From: Plazaster borealis
Taxonomy: Eukaryota > Echinodermata > Asteroidea > Forcipulatida > Labidiasteridae
Direction of reading: 5' to 3'
Assembly (NCBI GenBank): GCA_021014325.1
Contig: CM037460.1
Span: 27,122,336 to 27,186,335 of the forward strand
Length of the DNA: 64,000 bases
Shown here piece after piece: positions 1-9,800 of this stretch. The position numbers and the translations under genes were made by a program. The first letter of the stretch is position 1, and each line of letters opens with the position of its first letter. The notes beneath the pieces were generated by a model. That model saw only the letters and a program-made list of their open reading frames with translations, searched no databases and had not been told where the DNA came from.

Positions 1-376
1 TTAAAGGTATCGTACACGTTTGGTAGATACTCAAAATATATATTAGCATAAAAACTGACTTGGTAACGAGCAACAGAGAGCTGTTGATCGTATAAAACAT
101 TGTGAGAAACGACTCCCTCTGAAGTAACGTAGTTTTTGAGATTGAGGTAATTTCTCACTAAAATAATAAAAACTTCTTGCAAGAAGTTTTTATTATTCTA
201 TCTGAAAGCACACAAATTTGTACAACAAGGGTTTTTTTTTCTTTCATCATTTTCTTGCAACTTCGATGACCAATTGAGCCCAAATTTTCACAGGCTTGTT
301 ATTTTATGCATATGTTGGGATACACCAAGTGAGAACACTGGTCTTTGACAATTTCCAAACGTGTACGATGCCTTTA
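1..376. mobile_element. Family-B MITE, full
   Basis: Inverted termini TTAAAGGTATCGTACACG and CGTGTACGATGCCTTTA, with an internal perfect palindrome AAAACTTCTTGC/GCAAGAAGTTTT (about 166-199). No coding capacity. Cyclin E intron 5. Confidence 0.85.
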
Positions 377-442
377 GGGGAGAGCCCTGTCAGGCCCAAA
401 TTACTTGAGCGTTTAGAAAAAACCCTGGGGGTGAAAACTTAC

Positions 443-589
443 TTCTAGTTTAGCTGCAATGAACAACGATGTAATCCCAATCAGCTGCAGTTGGCTCTTT
501 GGTAAATTGGTTACTTTTGCCAAATACCTATCAATGAAGTCTGCTGCCAAGTAGAATGTCTCTCGGTGTAACCGGTAAACCTCACAGAC
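443..589 (-). CDS. ccne: cyclin E coding exon 5
   Basis: 147 nt, acceptor TTCATCAG, donor GTAAGT, phase 0. It encodes [20 protein letters not shown] through SLFIAAKLE, the middle of the cyclin box. The next exon lies beyond the left edge. Confidence 0.93.
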
Positions 590-3500
590 CTGATGAAAAC
601 AAAAAACAATCAACTGGGCAATTAGTCATTGATTAATTTTAAGTATTTTTTTATGACTCCTTGTTACTGAAGTGATATGGAATTATCAGTAGATTAAATA
701 TTGTAAATAAACTCATTGACTGGCCGTACACGCGAGCCGCATACATGGAAGCATGTGTGTGTTTATTTATCTAAGAAAATAATATTTTTTTCTGGAAGGA
801 AAATAAGAATAAAGAAGAGAGTAAAATATGATGACTAATGGAGGAGGAGATCAGTCAGGGAATGATCATAGAGGAGTGAGGAGCTGAAGAAATAAAATAG
901 TGATCGCCAATTTAGATCGTAATTATCCGTGTCATTGTAACTTCATTATGTATCTCTGGCTCAACTGAATGGCGAACCTCTTTTAATTCCCTTCGCATGA
1001 AGAATATTTCTACACTTGCACGAGCGGGACTTTACATTACCATATAAAACAAAAAAAAACATTTCAAGAAACATCACCTGTAGCTACTGTCTGCGTGCTC
1101 GCCTGCCATTTGGGAGTCGAATTGCACGTAAATTTTAGGGAAAGCATGTAACACCACGTTACCTAAAATGCGCACAACACTGTATAACACACGGGGACAT
1201 TGACTCCTAAAATGGTGCAACCAAGACTATTTTGATGACGATGTCAGGTCCCAATTGCATAAAGCCTGTAAGCACAAAAACTTGCTAAGCACAAAAAACT
1301 CCTGCTTAGCAACAATAGGTTACCAGCCAGAATACCATACAGTTACCATTGCTGCGACTGGTACCCCACTCATTTCTTGCTTAGCAAAAACATTTGCTAA
1401 ATAGAATTTTGTGCTCAACAGCTTTTATGGAATTGGGCCCAGGTGAATTGGGTCAGTACAAGACATTTTTGCAGCACTTTGTCAGTGTTAAAGGGTCTGC
1501 ATACGTTTGGTAATGACTCTGAAAATTAATGGCAATTAAAACTTACTTGGTGATGTACAACAGCTTTGGATAGTATCATGCATTTTGAAAATTTGTTGAC
1601 TTAGAAGTACTGCGGTTATGAAAAAAAAAATCATCACTTTTTATCCCCCAAAATTTGAATCCGAGAAGCGTTACTGACAGTACATCTTCTCAGATTGTGT
1701 ATTCCAATTGCAGATTATTCTTCCTGCGTGGACAAAACCCCTCCAAATTTTCGGCAATATCTCAAAAACGCTACCAGTACCTTTTGAAATGAAATTTTCA
1801 CAGGTTAGTTTTATGGTATATATCAACTATCTAGGATTGAAACAAACAGTGGGTTCCAATTATTAAACGTATGCAATCCCTTTAAGTGTGATGAGGTAAA
1901 ATTATATTTTTCCATGGCTTAAAAGTTTGAATGATCTTAAAGACAGAAAATTTAATGAAGACATCTCTCTACTCACTTCAATTAACCAGTCTAGAAGAAT
2001 TGCCCTCATTCGTTTTTCTAGGCTCGGATGGCTATCCAAGCACCTTGTGTTATGGACATAATTGGATTCCTTCTCCAGCATGATTCGCCAGACTTCCTTC
2101 GAATCTGCCCAGTTTAACATCGGCAAGGGAGACCTCCTGTCGGCAAGGGGTGTAGGGAAGAGGTTCTTAAAGCGGAACTTGGAGCCTGACTCTAAGAGCT
2201 GTTCAGATGGGGTCGTCGGCTCTTGGTGTGGCGTGGGGACGAGGGACGACGTTTCAAAACCACCCGACTCCGAAATTGGAACCCAACAGTTCTGTGGAAG
2301 AACAAGATTTAGTATCTCGTATAAGTATTAAGAATTGAGAAAGTCAAAACCGTTTTTGACAGCATGCATTTAAATGTTGTCACTGAAAATGTTACTATTC
2401 TTGACTCTTGTAGACTTCTTAGGGTTCAGGTAATCTTGAAGACGGAGATCTTTTGCTGGAAATAAGAAAGGGTCCGACTCTTATCACATAGTCAAAAATG
2501 CTGAAGTTGAAGGCGAGGCCAAGGAATATATTTTGGAATACACCTGATGTGACCCCCCTTGTTTTTATACGGCAATGGTCAAACTATCATTGAAAGAATC
2601 GTACAAAACTGCCATGAATGTAGCTCATTTGTTGTGGGCATGTTCTATCATGTTTCTGTGAACGTTGAACTTTCAAAACCTTTGGTAAACACAGTAAGAA
2701 CATGTCACCATTTCCTGATGTTACATATGGCTCCATGTTTGCTCAGTAAGCTGTAAACATAAAGGCAACTAAACTCCCACATAGGGTGGGCTTGTGAAAA
2801 GCACTTGGGAAGGTATTGTGTTATTGACTGCTGTTAACAATACAGGTAAAGTTCAAGCTAAGAAATGTGTGGTCATGTCACTGAATAATTAATGTCTAGA
2901 TCAAAAGCAAAGTAGATTAAAGATTTGGTTTTACTTCAGATAGGAGGGTGTGTACGAAACAGCCCAAGTGGCATGTGGTCCCTAAAATGATGAAAATTGG
3001 AATTCGAATGTAAGTTCAGATGTCAATTTGACGATACAATAATTGTATAAATGTATTCCCTTTTTCCATCTAATTTTGAAGAATTCTTTGTATACAGCCG
3101 GTGATAAAAACTTTATTTAAACAAACCTGAACGAGGTATTGCGATCACAACCAAATTTATGCGGGGATAATTTATGCTGAGTGCCTTTCGAGTGTCAATA
3201 AAACAAAATTAATAAGTAAAAACAATTATAATCACATAACATTTTACCTTAAATAAAACCAGAGAGAAAGAAAATTGGGTGAACCAAAGAGTTTAGGTTT
3301 GATAAATTATTTCCAAATTGTTTTCTCATTAAAAAGTTATTTAAATTAAAAAAATTAAGAATTTAGAAAACATGTTTAAGTGAAAGGAGATTCATTGAAA
3401 TAATATTTTTTAAATCTGTGAAAAAAATAACATAACAAGTTGGAAATACATTTTAATGTTTACAATCTTAAATAATTTCATGAGTGAAAAGGTTTTTTCC

Positions 3501-4575
3501 CCCTCCTAAAGTGGGGCGAGGGTAATACTAATTAATAGAACAATGAAGCAATAGGCCAATTCACATCTAGGAATTTAACAAAAATAAATTCCCCCAAAAC
3601 AAGAGATTTTTTTCTGAGCTATGCTCCGAACACATCAAAATAAAGTAATAAACTTTAAATAAAGATTTTTATTTTATTTTTTTAAACACCCCATGCAGTC
3701 TTTGACAAAACCTTTATTGAAACCCTTTTTAATTTTAGAAACTTGCAAATAATTTGATTTGGGTTAATTTCCATTTTTATTTAGTTTCGTTTTTATCATT
3801 CTTTACGATTTTGGCAAACAGAGCATCTCCCCCACATAAAAAGTACAGTCAAGGGCAGGCGATCCCAACCAACCCGCGAAATGACATGGGATCTCCTCAA
3901 CAAAACAGCAGCTGGCAAAATCCCACACACCACAAACACAACAACAATCAGCTCATCAAATCACACTAAAAATCATTAAAACTCACTTGAATTTGAAACT
4001 GTTGCCTTCTTCTTTGGATTTCTGCAGAATGTAGCTCTTCATCCTGTTAGAAAAAAGTAGAAATTTAGTTCAAATGGCGGGAGTTTTTGGGGTGAACTTT
4101 AGAGTGACCTTAGAATTTTCACAAAGACCCAGCATCCCCGGGAAATCAATAATGCCCTCCTCGTCGAGAGTCCACGTAAAAATTCCGATGCAAGTTTTGT
4201 GTACAAAACTTAATACCGGCGTATTTACAGCGTTTACAGCATCGCACTGCCAGTGGTGTCGACGAACGGAGAAATCAACTCACCAAATCATCGTCTCTTT
4301 CCTTCCTTTTTCTCGAACAAATGACAAAATCATCTTCATCAGTGTCAGGCAGACTTGTATCATGTCTGCTCTGCAACCGCTGACTAAAATTGGAGGTGAA
4401 AAAAAAGAGAAATTTGAGCTTGAAAATTGGGTCCTATAAACGTTACACGGTTCAAATTGAAAACTTCGGAAAAGCAAAGTTGTTCACGTCAATTTAACAC
4501 GTAAATAATCAAAAATCATTTTAAAATACTTATTCGATTACTTTGTACACAAAACTCTTACCTTCTTCTCGACAT
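443..4575 (-). CDS. ccne: Cyclin E gene, coding exons 1-5 (3' part outside window)
   Basis: G1/S cyclin, the activating subunit of CDK2 in the nucleus, driving entry into S phase. Five exons on the minus strand join in frame with GT-AG borders to give 211 residues starting [20 protein letters not shown]. Residues 29-34 (RKRKER) are a basic nuclear-localisation-like patch. Residues 102-105 are [13 protein letters not shown] block precedes the cyclin box, which shows MRAIL (152-156, the RxL-docking patch of cyclins), then DWLIE joined across an intron to [15 protein letters not shown]. This junction is the classic cyclin E signature. The last visible exon ends at SLFIAAKLE; the rest of the cyclin box and the C-terminal degron lie left of base 1. 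A splice-acceptor-like CACAG just 5' of the start-codon exon (about 4616) suggests an upstream non-coding exon. The opposite-strand frame at 2062-2331 is a shadow of exon 4. Identification is very secure; the exon borders are read by eye. Confidence 0.95.
1083..1470. mobile_element. Repeat J copy carrying family-A insertion
   Basis: GCCATTTGGGAGTCGAATTG, CCTAAAATGCGCAC and AATGGTGCAACCAAGAC align with the parts outside the insertion at 21.4-22.0 kb. The family-A MITE at 1245-1442 interrupts it. Confidence 0.65.
1245..1442. mobile_element. Family-A MITE inside another repeat
   Basis: CCCAATTGCATAAAGCC to ATGGAATTGGGCCC. The flanks (GATGACGATGTCAGG, GTGAATTGGGTCAGTAC) form the uninterrupted sequence seen near 21933-21960. 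Confidence 0.8.
1488..1885. mobile_element. Family-K MITE
   Basis: TTAA-AGGGTCTGCATACG to CGTATGCAATCCCT-TTAA. The inner part includes TCTCAGATTGTGTATTCCAA. Confidence 0.8.
1977..2291 (-). CDS. ccne: cyclin E coding exon 4
   Basis: 315 nt, acceptor TTCCACAG, donor GTGAGT, phase 0. It encodes NCWVPISE through [15 protein letters not shown] and [11 protein letters not shown], the start of the cyclin box. Confidence 0.93.
2292..3986. other. cyclin E intron 3, AT-rich
   Basis: Very AT-rich, with long runs of A and T and no repeat family recognised. Nothing coding is seen. The plus frame at 3754-3969 has no family likeness. Confidence 0.6.
3987..4043 (-). CDS. ccne: cyclin E coding exon 3
   Basis: 57 nt, phase 0 at both ends, acceptor CTAACAG and donor GTGAGT. 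It encodes [19 protein letters not shown] and is too short to stand out as an open frame. Confidence 0.85.
4284..4383 (-). CDS. ccne: cyclin E coding exon 2
   Basis: 100 nt between acceptor TTTTAG and donor GTGAGT. It encodes the acidic-then-basic N-terminal segment ([18 protein letters not shown]). Confidence 0.88.
4562..4575 (-). CDS. ccne: cyclin E coding exon 1
   Basis: Carries only the start codon and 14 coding bases (MSRR plus two bases of Ser5), then donor GTAAGA. It joins exon 2 at phase 2. The tiny coding part is supported because the split codon restores the cyclin-E-like start MSRRSQRLQSR. Confidence 0.85.
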
Positions 4576-5194
4576 ATCCCCCTGAACCCGATGTTCTCAC
4601 CTCGCTGTCAACTGTGAAGCAAAAATCAGAAAAAATGCCGATTTTTGAAACCCCTTGGTCAGGTTTTTGAGTGTTATGAACGGTCGGTTTAACTCTACCC
4701 TTTGTACTCAACTTGGACCGTTCACAGTATATCAACAATTTTCCCCCTTTAATTGGTGCCAACACGTTAAATTTTTCGATGTTTGGTAGATGATACCTTA
4801 AAATATCAAGTTGATTGAAGAAAAAAATTTACGGCTCTGCAAAACCATTGAAAATAGACACGAAAGTACAGCTTACTTTTGGGCCAGTCTGGTTGAACTA
4901 AAGATGAAGTGGAGTGACAAAGGCCGAGTCAAATCTCGTAGCGATCAGCTCGAATCCAACGCCTTAATGTCATAACCAAATCTCATATAGATCTGAAACT
5001 CCACCAGTCCTTAAAGTAGTCAAGTTAAATCCTCCTCGACAAATTTGAGTGAAATTCACCTCCAAGGAGCAAAGTTAGAGCAAATTTTATGGACCGGTTC
5101 ATTTACCTCGACCACCAAGTATCTACTCTGGAATGAAACCCCGCCAAACTGTACGCATCGACAGTGCGCAGGCCGTACGACGACGACGACGAAG

Positions 5195-5431
5195 GTGGCG
5201 TATTTTTGCCGCGAAAAACTTCGCGCCGGGTTTAAAACTCTTGTAAAATACTCAAATATTTATTATAAACGAGTTGAATAGTTGATATTCAAAACACATA
5301 TTTTGTAAATGAGAAATTTGTTATTCTAAAAATACAAAATTCTCCTGAAAATTACGCCTTTTACAGATTTTTTTTCACACACAGAATCCACTGCCCGGGA
5401 AAACTGAGTTTGTGTTTCGACGCGGGAAAAT
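5195..5431. promoter_or_regulatory. E2F-like sites between cyclin E and BtpA-like genes
   Basis: GCGGGAAAA at 5422-5430 matches the E2F core (TTTCCCGC on the other strand). 5207-5217 (TGCCGCGAAAA) and 5219-5230 (CTTCGCGCCGGG) are weaker E2F-like sequences. They lie 620-860 bp upstream of the cyclin E start codon, in a CpG-containing patch inside an AT-rich region. Cyclin E is a known E2F target in animals; function here is inferred. The same interval could serve the divergent BtpA-like gene. Confidence 0.5.
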
Positions 5432-5599
5432 TAAGCACATAGCTGCTTGTTTTTGACATTTCTTAAGGATGCCAAAGTAATTTTTTGTTCCAAAAGAAGA
5501 CTATATACTATTTGTTACAACAGTAATGAAATCTTACTCTTGTTTTTCACTTTCTGGCAATTAGTTAATACAAAAACTTTAGTTTAAGTTTGGACGTCT

Positions 5600-5769
5600 G
5601 CTCATATTCTGAAACGAAGTCCGTGATTGGTCCATTCTGTACTTCCGCATTCATGTTTGTTTACATGCCGAAAAGACTACACGACTCAATGCACAGTGCA
5701 CACACGTGGGGTGGAGCTGTTGTGAACGGAAGCCTGAATCTAGACTCAGCAATTTATTCCCAAATTCAG
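5600..5769 (+). promoter_or_regulatory. Possible 5' non-coding exon/promoter of BtpA-like gene
   Basis: An inverted CCAAT box (ATTGG, 5626-5630) and an E-box CACGTG near 5712 precede a good donor (CAAATTCAG then GTAAAA, 5769/5770). The first coding exon has a matching acceptor (TTTTTCAG ending 6676), so a leader exon here is plausible. No transcript evidence is available. Confidence 0.35.
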
Positions 5770-6348
5770 GTAAAATGCATCGGTTTAATCAATACAATTT
5801 GTAACACTGGGTACTTGAGGGTTTGGTTTTAATCAGTGTTGGTGTAAGAGAGACTCTTGAATGGTAGAACATGCTTAATTTGTTGTAAATAATCGTGTGT
5901 ATATTTTTGGACAGAATGGTGAGGTTACAATACAATGTATAATTTATTGCTGTGTGTGTGCGTACATGTACATTGGTAAACATTTCAGTTTGTCCGTACA
6001 ATAGTTCGGGTGGGTGTACATTCTGTACGGAAGTTCAGTTTTATTTAAACTTGAGCATGAGTTAGCATTAGTCAACCCGCCCTTGTAGTTACAACCTGGT
6101 AAACAAACAAATCAAATAGTTTTATTGAATAGATTTAATAAGTATTTTTTAGACCAGTGATTGATCATGTTGATTGAGAAGTTTTGTGCTAAATTCAGAT
6201 TTCAGTGACAACTGACGTGACAAGACAATTTTGTTTTGCTGAAGCCTATGAAGTTCAGAATTTTAGGTTTTGATTGTCATATGGAAAAGGTACCAAATCT
6301 GACTGCTGTGTTTCTACTCCAGTCATTATGACCCTAAAACAACTATAT

Positions 6349-6535
6349 TTGGGTTAAAATATGATGCTATTTTTGGTCAAAATTAATGAAGATGTGGCTG
6401 TCATATGGGAATTTTTCTTTTAAACATCTCAGGCCTAATTTACCTTGTTGCGATAATCATAACCCTCCATCCTCCGGACAGTCGACCGTCGGAAGGATGG
6501 AGGGTTACGATTATTGCAACCATATTTTACCCAAT
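6349..6535. repeat. Inverted-repeat hairpin, BtpA-like leader intron
   Basis: TTGGGTTAAAATATG at the left and CATATTTTACCCAA at the right; an inner stem of about 32 bp with three mismatches (GTTGCGATAATCATAACCCT and the complement ending ATTATTGCAAC) around GGACAGTCGACCGTC. Confidence 0.7.
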
Positions 6536-6734
6536 TATGATTGTTTTTTGGTCGTAACAATTGAAAAAGTGATGGTTAGATACAGCACTTTCAGTTTTAG
6601 TGTCATGATTCTCTGTTGTGATAGGCTGGGTCATGTATAATAACACTAAAAGCATTTTTTACTAATTATTTTTCAGAGCTTTTGAATAAGACGTCCTTTA
6701 GTTTTTGACAGTTGATTGGCAGACAATCAGAATT

Positions 6735-6825
6735 ATGGCAAAGAAGGCGATGAGCATGTTCTGTCAGCTCTTTGGCCGAAACAATGGTTCCATTGTAGGA
6801 ATGATCCATGTCAAAGCTCTACCAG
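6735..6825 (+). CDS. BtpA-like coding exon 1
   Basis: Starts at ATG 6735; the exon itself probably begins at 6677 after TTTTTCAG. It ends CCAG before GTAGGT (phase 1) and encodes MAKKAMSMFC through MIHVKALPG. Confidence 0.9.
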
Positions 6826-9800
6826 GTAGGTACACAACAAAGCTAAAAACAAAAGCATACGTGAAATAACCCTAAATTTTGTTGTATACATTTTTAAAAT
6901 TTAATCAAACTATTAAAAAGGAAGTAGGTGAACTCTGACCCGAACCGAACTCTCACGATTCGTACCCATTTCAGTCAACTCATACTCGCACCATCTTGTA
7001 CCCGCATTAGCTCATACTCCTGTTGACTCGTAATCGCCAGGGTTCTCCCAATAAACAAGCTAGCGTATCGGGCCAATATGTGCGGTTTGCGTTCCGATAC
7101 GCGCAAATTTTGACCTATACGCAAAAAAAAAAAAAAAGAAAAAAAAGAAGTACAGTAGGGCTGTTAAAACCAAGATAAAACACCAAGTATAGAAAACATT
7201 TCGAAGACCTTGTTTCAATTCAGCGTGCTTCGGCCAAACTTCAAAAACTTGGGTCCAGAATGCCCCACAGTTTTGAAAAAACCTGGGGAGAACCCTGCTC
7301 GCATAACATCTTGTGCAGTTAATTATAACCTCATAAAGTAGGACGGTTCTGAAAGCAAACAAGAAGAGATTGCCATGCAATGGTGGCAGCGTAGAACGAT
7401 TTATTACTGACTTTGAGTCAGGACTGTGGGACTCAGTGCGGTCTACCTTTGGAGAGGAACTCACATGGTTTGGAGGAAGTGCTAGCAACTGGGGCTGGCC
7501 GTGCCTTGCACCAACGAAGCAGTGGTACAGACATGTGTCAGAAATGTGATGTCGCTGCCGTTTCTGCTGTCTGAACACATCCCAGCAGTATTCCTGAAAC
7601 TGAAGTCCGGCCCTGTGATGTAAGGAGATTTCTCATTTGAAAAAAAGAAGGAAAAAAAAAGATGGTTGAGTACAAAATGGCATGAGTACGAGTTAGCGGG
7701 TGGAGAAATTGGTGTGAGTACCAGGCCTCAACCTTAAGCATCAGAGGGTCAAGGCCACTTGGCCTCGAAGGCTCCAAAAAAGAGAGGGGCACCAAGGCCA
7801 ACTGAAAGGGCACCAAGGCCATTTTCAAACTTTTATTTGTTAATGACTATGTATACTCCAACACGCTCACTTGACAAAAAATCGTTGCCCCAGAACACAG
7901 AATTCTTGGAAAAAATCATACAGACAAAATATTAAGAAAGTTAATTCCCTAAGTGCTCCTCTGAAAAAATATCAATCCCGGATCACCATCGCCCCAACTC
8001 CCCACCCAACCCCAAGGCTCAATAAAATATGTTGTTCCGGAAAATTCAACCTTGAAGTTGAATATAAAATTCTTGAAAAACAATTTTCTTAAAAATAAAT
8101 ATGATTATGAAAATGAAAACAAATCCCCAACGCCAAATAATCTCACCCCAAAAAACCCGCGTCTAAACGTTAGCACTTTGCTGCTACTCCAGCCAATTCG
8201 ACCTCGTGCTTTTTCTTTACGTCTGTTATGGGATTGCATGACGATGGATCGATATTGAATTGATAGATATGATAAAGATTTACGAAATTTTTGCACCGTT
8301 AACTAGTCCGATTTTGACATTTCCACGCGTGTACACAAACGTTTGTTTGGCGACAAAAAAGAAAGTTGCAAGGCAGGCAGGTCGCTGGTTCACAAACATT
8401 TATCCAATACATTTATCCAAAAGAACAAGCCTTGGATACCAGCGAAATAGCGAGAAAAAAACATAGACTGGATCCCACTTCCGGCCCCATCCCCTACACA
8501 TACAGATTTCAATAGACAGAATCAATGCGAAAATGTGTAATTCAGTGTAGGGACCTGTAGCCAGTCTATACATTAGAGTAGTCTGGTGCCGTGCTTTTAG
8601 TAGTGATCAACTCAACAACGTTTGATATGGTTGCCATGCCACATTCTCCACGCACTGCAAGTACTTCGGTATTTTGCGCGATGCATGGCAAGCAGCATTA
8701 TGAAAACTAGTGTGCGGGAGCGTACGCTACGTACGTCCAGAAACAATTTGACCTTAATTAAATGGGTCACAAAGTTAACATTATTTTTAATAACACTTTC
8801 AAATACATAATGTAATGGAGTGGAAAGGGGCACGACGGCCAAGTGGCCGTAAGGTACGTGTTTTTTAAAGGGGCATCACGGCAATTCACCGGCGCATCGC
8901 GGCAATGGCCGCTGGTGGCCGCTGTTAAGGTTGAGGCCTGTGAGTACTAGTTGGGCAGGAGTTCAAGTTGGCTCAAGAATGATTGGTCACGACTTTGAAT
9001 TCGTAAAAAGTATTTGCAATGAAGGAAAACAAATTCTCAAAATATGAATTCCGAAAAAAATGATGTTGAGAAGCTGATTGAACAGCAAGTAATTCCTTGG
9101 GGTTCTACTAATTCTACAGCATCCCGAAAATCAAGAGTCCGTGCTAAAATTACATGTTTTTGTTCAAGTTGAAAAGAGCATCAGTGAGGTTTGTAAGACG
9201 TCTTACCAAATCAACCTTAATTTTGAAATGTCAAGTGAATATTTAACAACTCGTTGGTAGGCTTGTTTTGTCTTATCTCTGTACTTTAGCAGGACTTGCA
9301 CTACACTCTCCTTAGTAGCACACACCTTATTAAAGTTATACAAGTTTGGAAACCAGAGAGATAGTCAGACAAGTAACATCTTGATAGCTTCTTAATTCTT
9401 AATTGTTTGCAATACTTGTTTGCCCTTAACGCCCCCACCCCCAAGAAAGTTCAAATGTCATATTCTGAGGAGAATTCAGATGTTGGCAGGTACACCAAAA
9501 GCCTTGGTGTTCTGGGCCAGGTGAGGGAACTGGATGAGTATAGGCAATGTTAAATTCAAGGCATTGGTCCAAGACTTTTTAAGAGTTTATTTCATTTTAT
9601 TTTATTACACTTCACACTGGCAAAACACTAACAGTTATATTAAGAAGGTACAATCCACAAAATAGATACTAATATTCAAAATTGTATAAAATACCAAGCC
9701 AGTGAGTGGCAGGGAGGAACAGGTGACCAGCGCGTCTACAAGGCCGTCCTACCACAACAATTGTCAACAAATACCCCGCCCTCAGATTAAAAATATATAT

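Noticed and set aside
2062..2331. 89-codon plus frame
   Set aside because: It is antisense to cyclin E exon 4.
7060..7578. 172-codon minus frame
   Set aside because: Covers a MITE and a poly-A run (giving poly-Phe); no family likeness.
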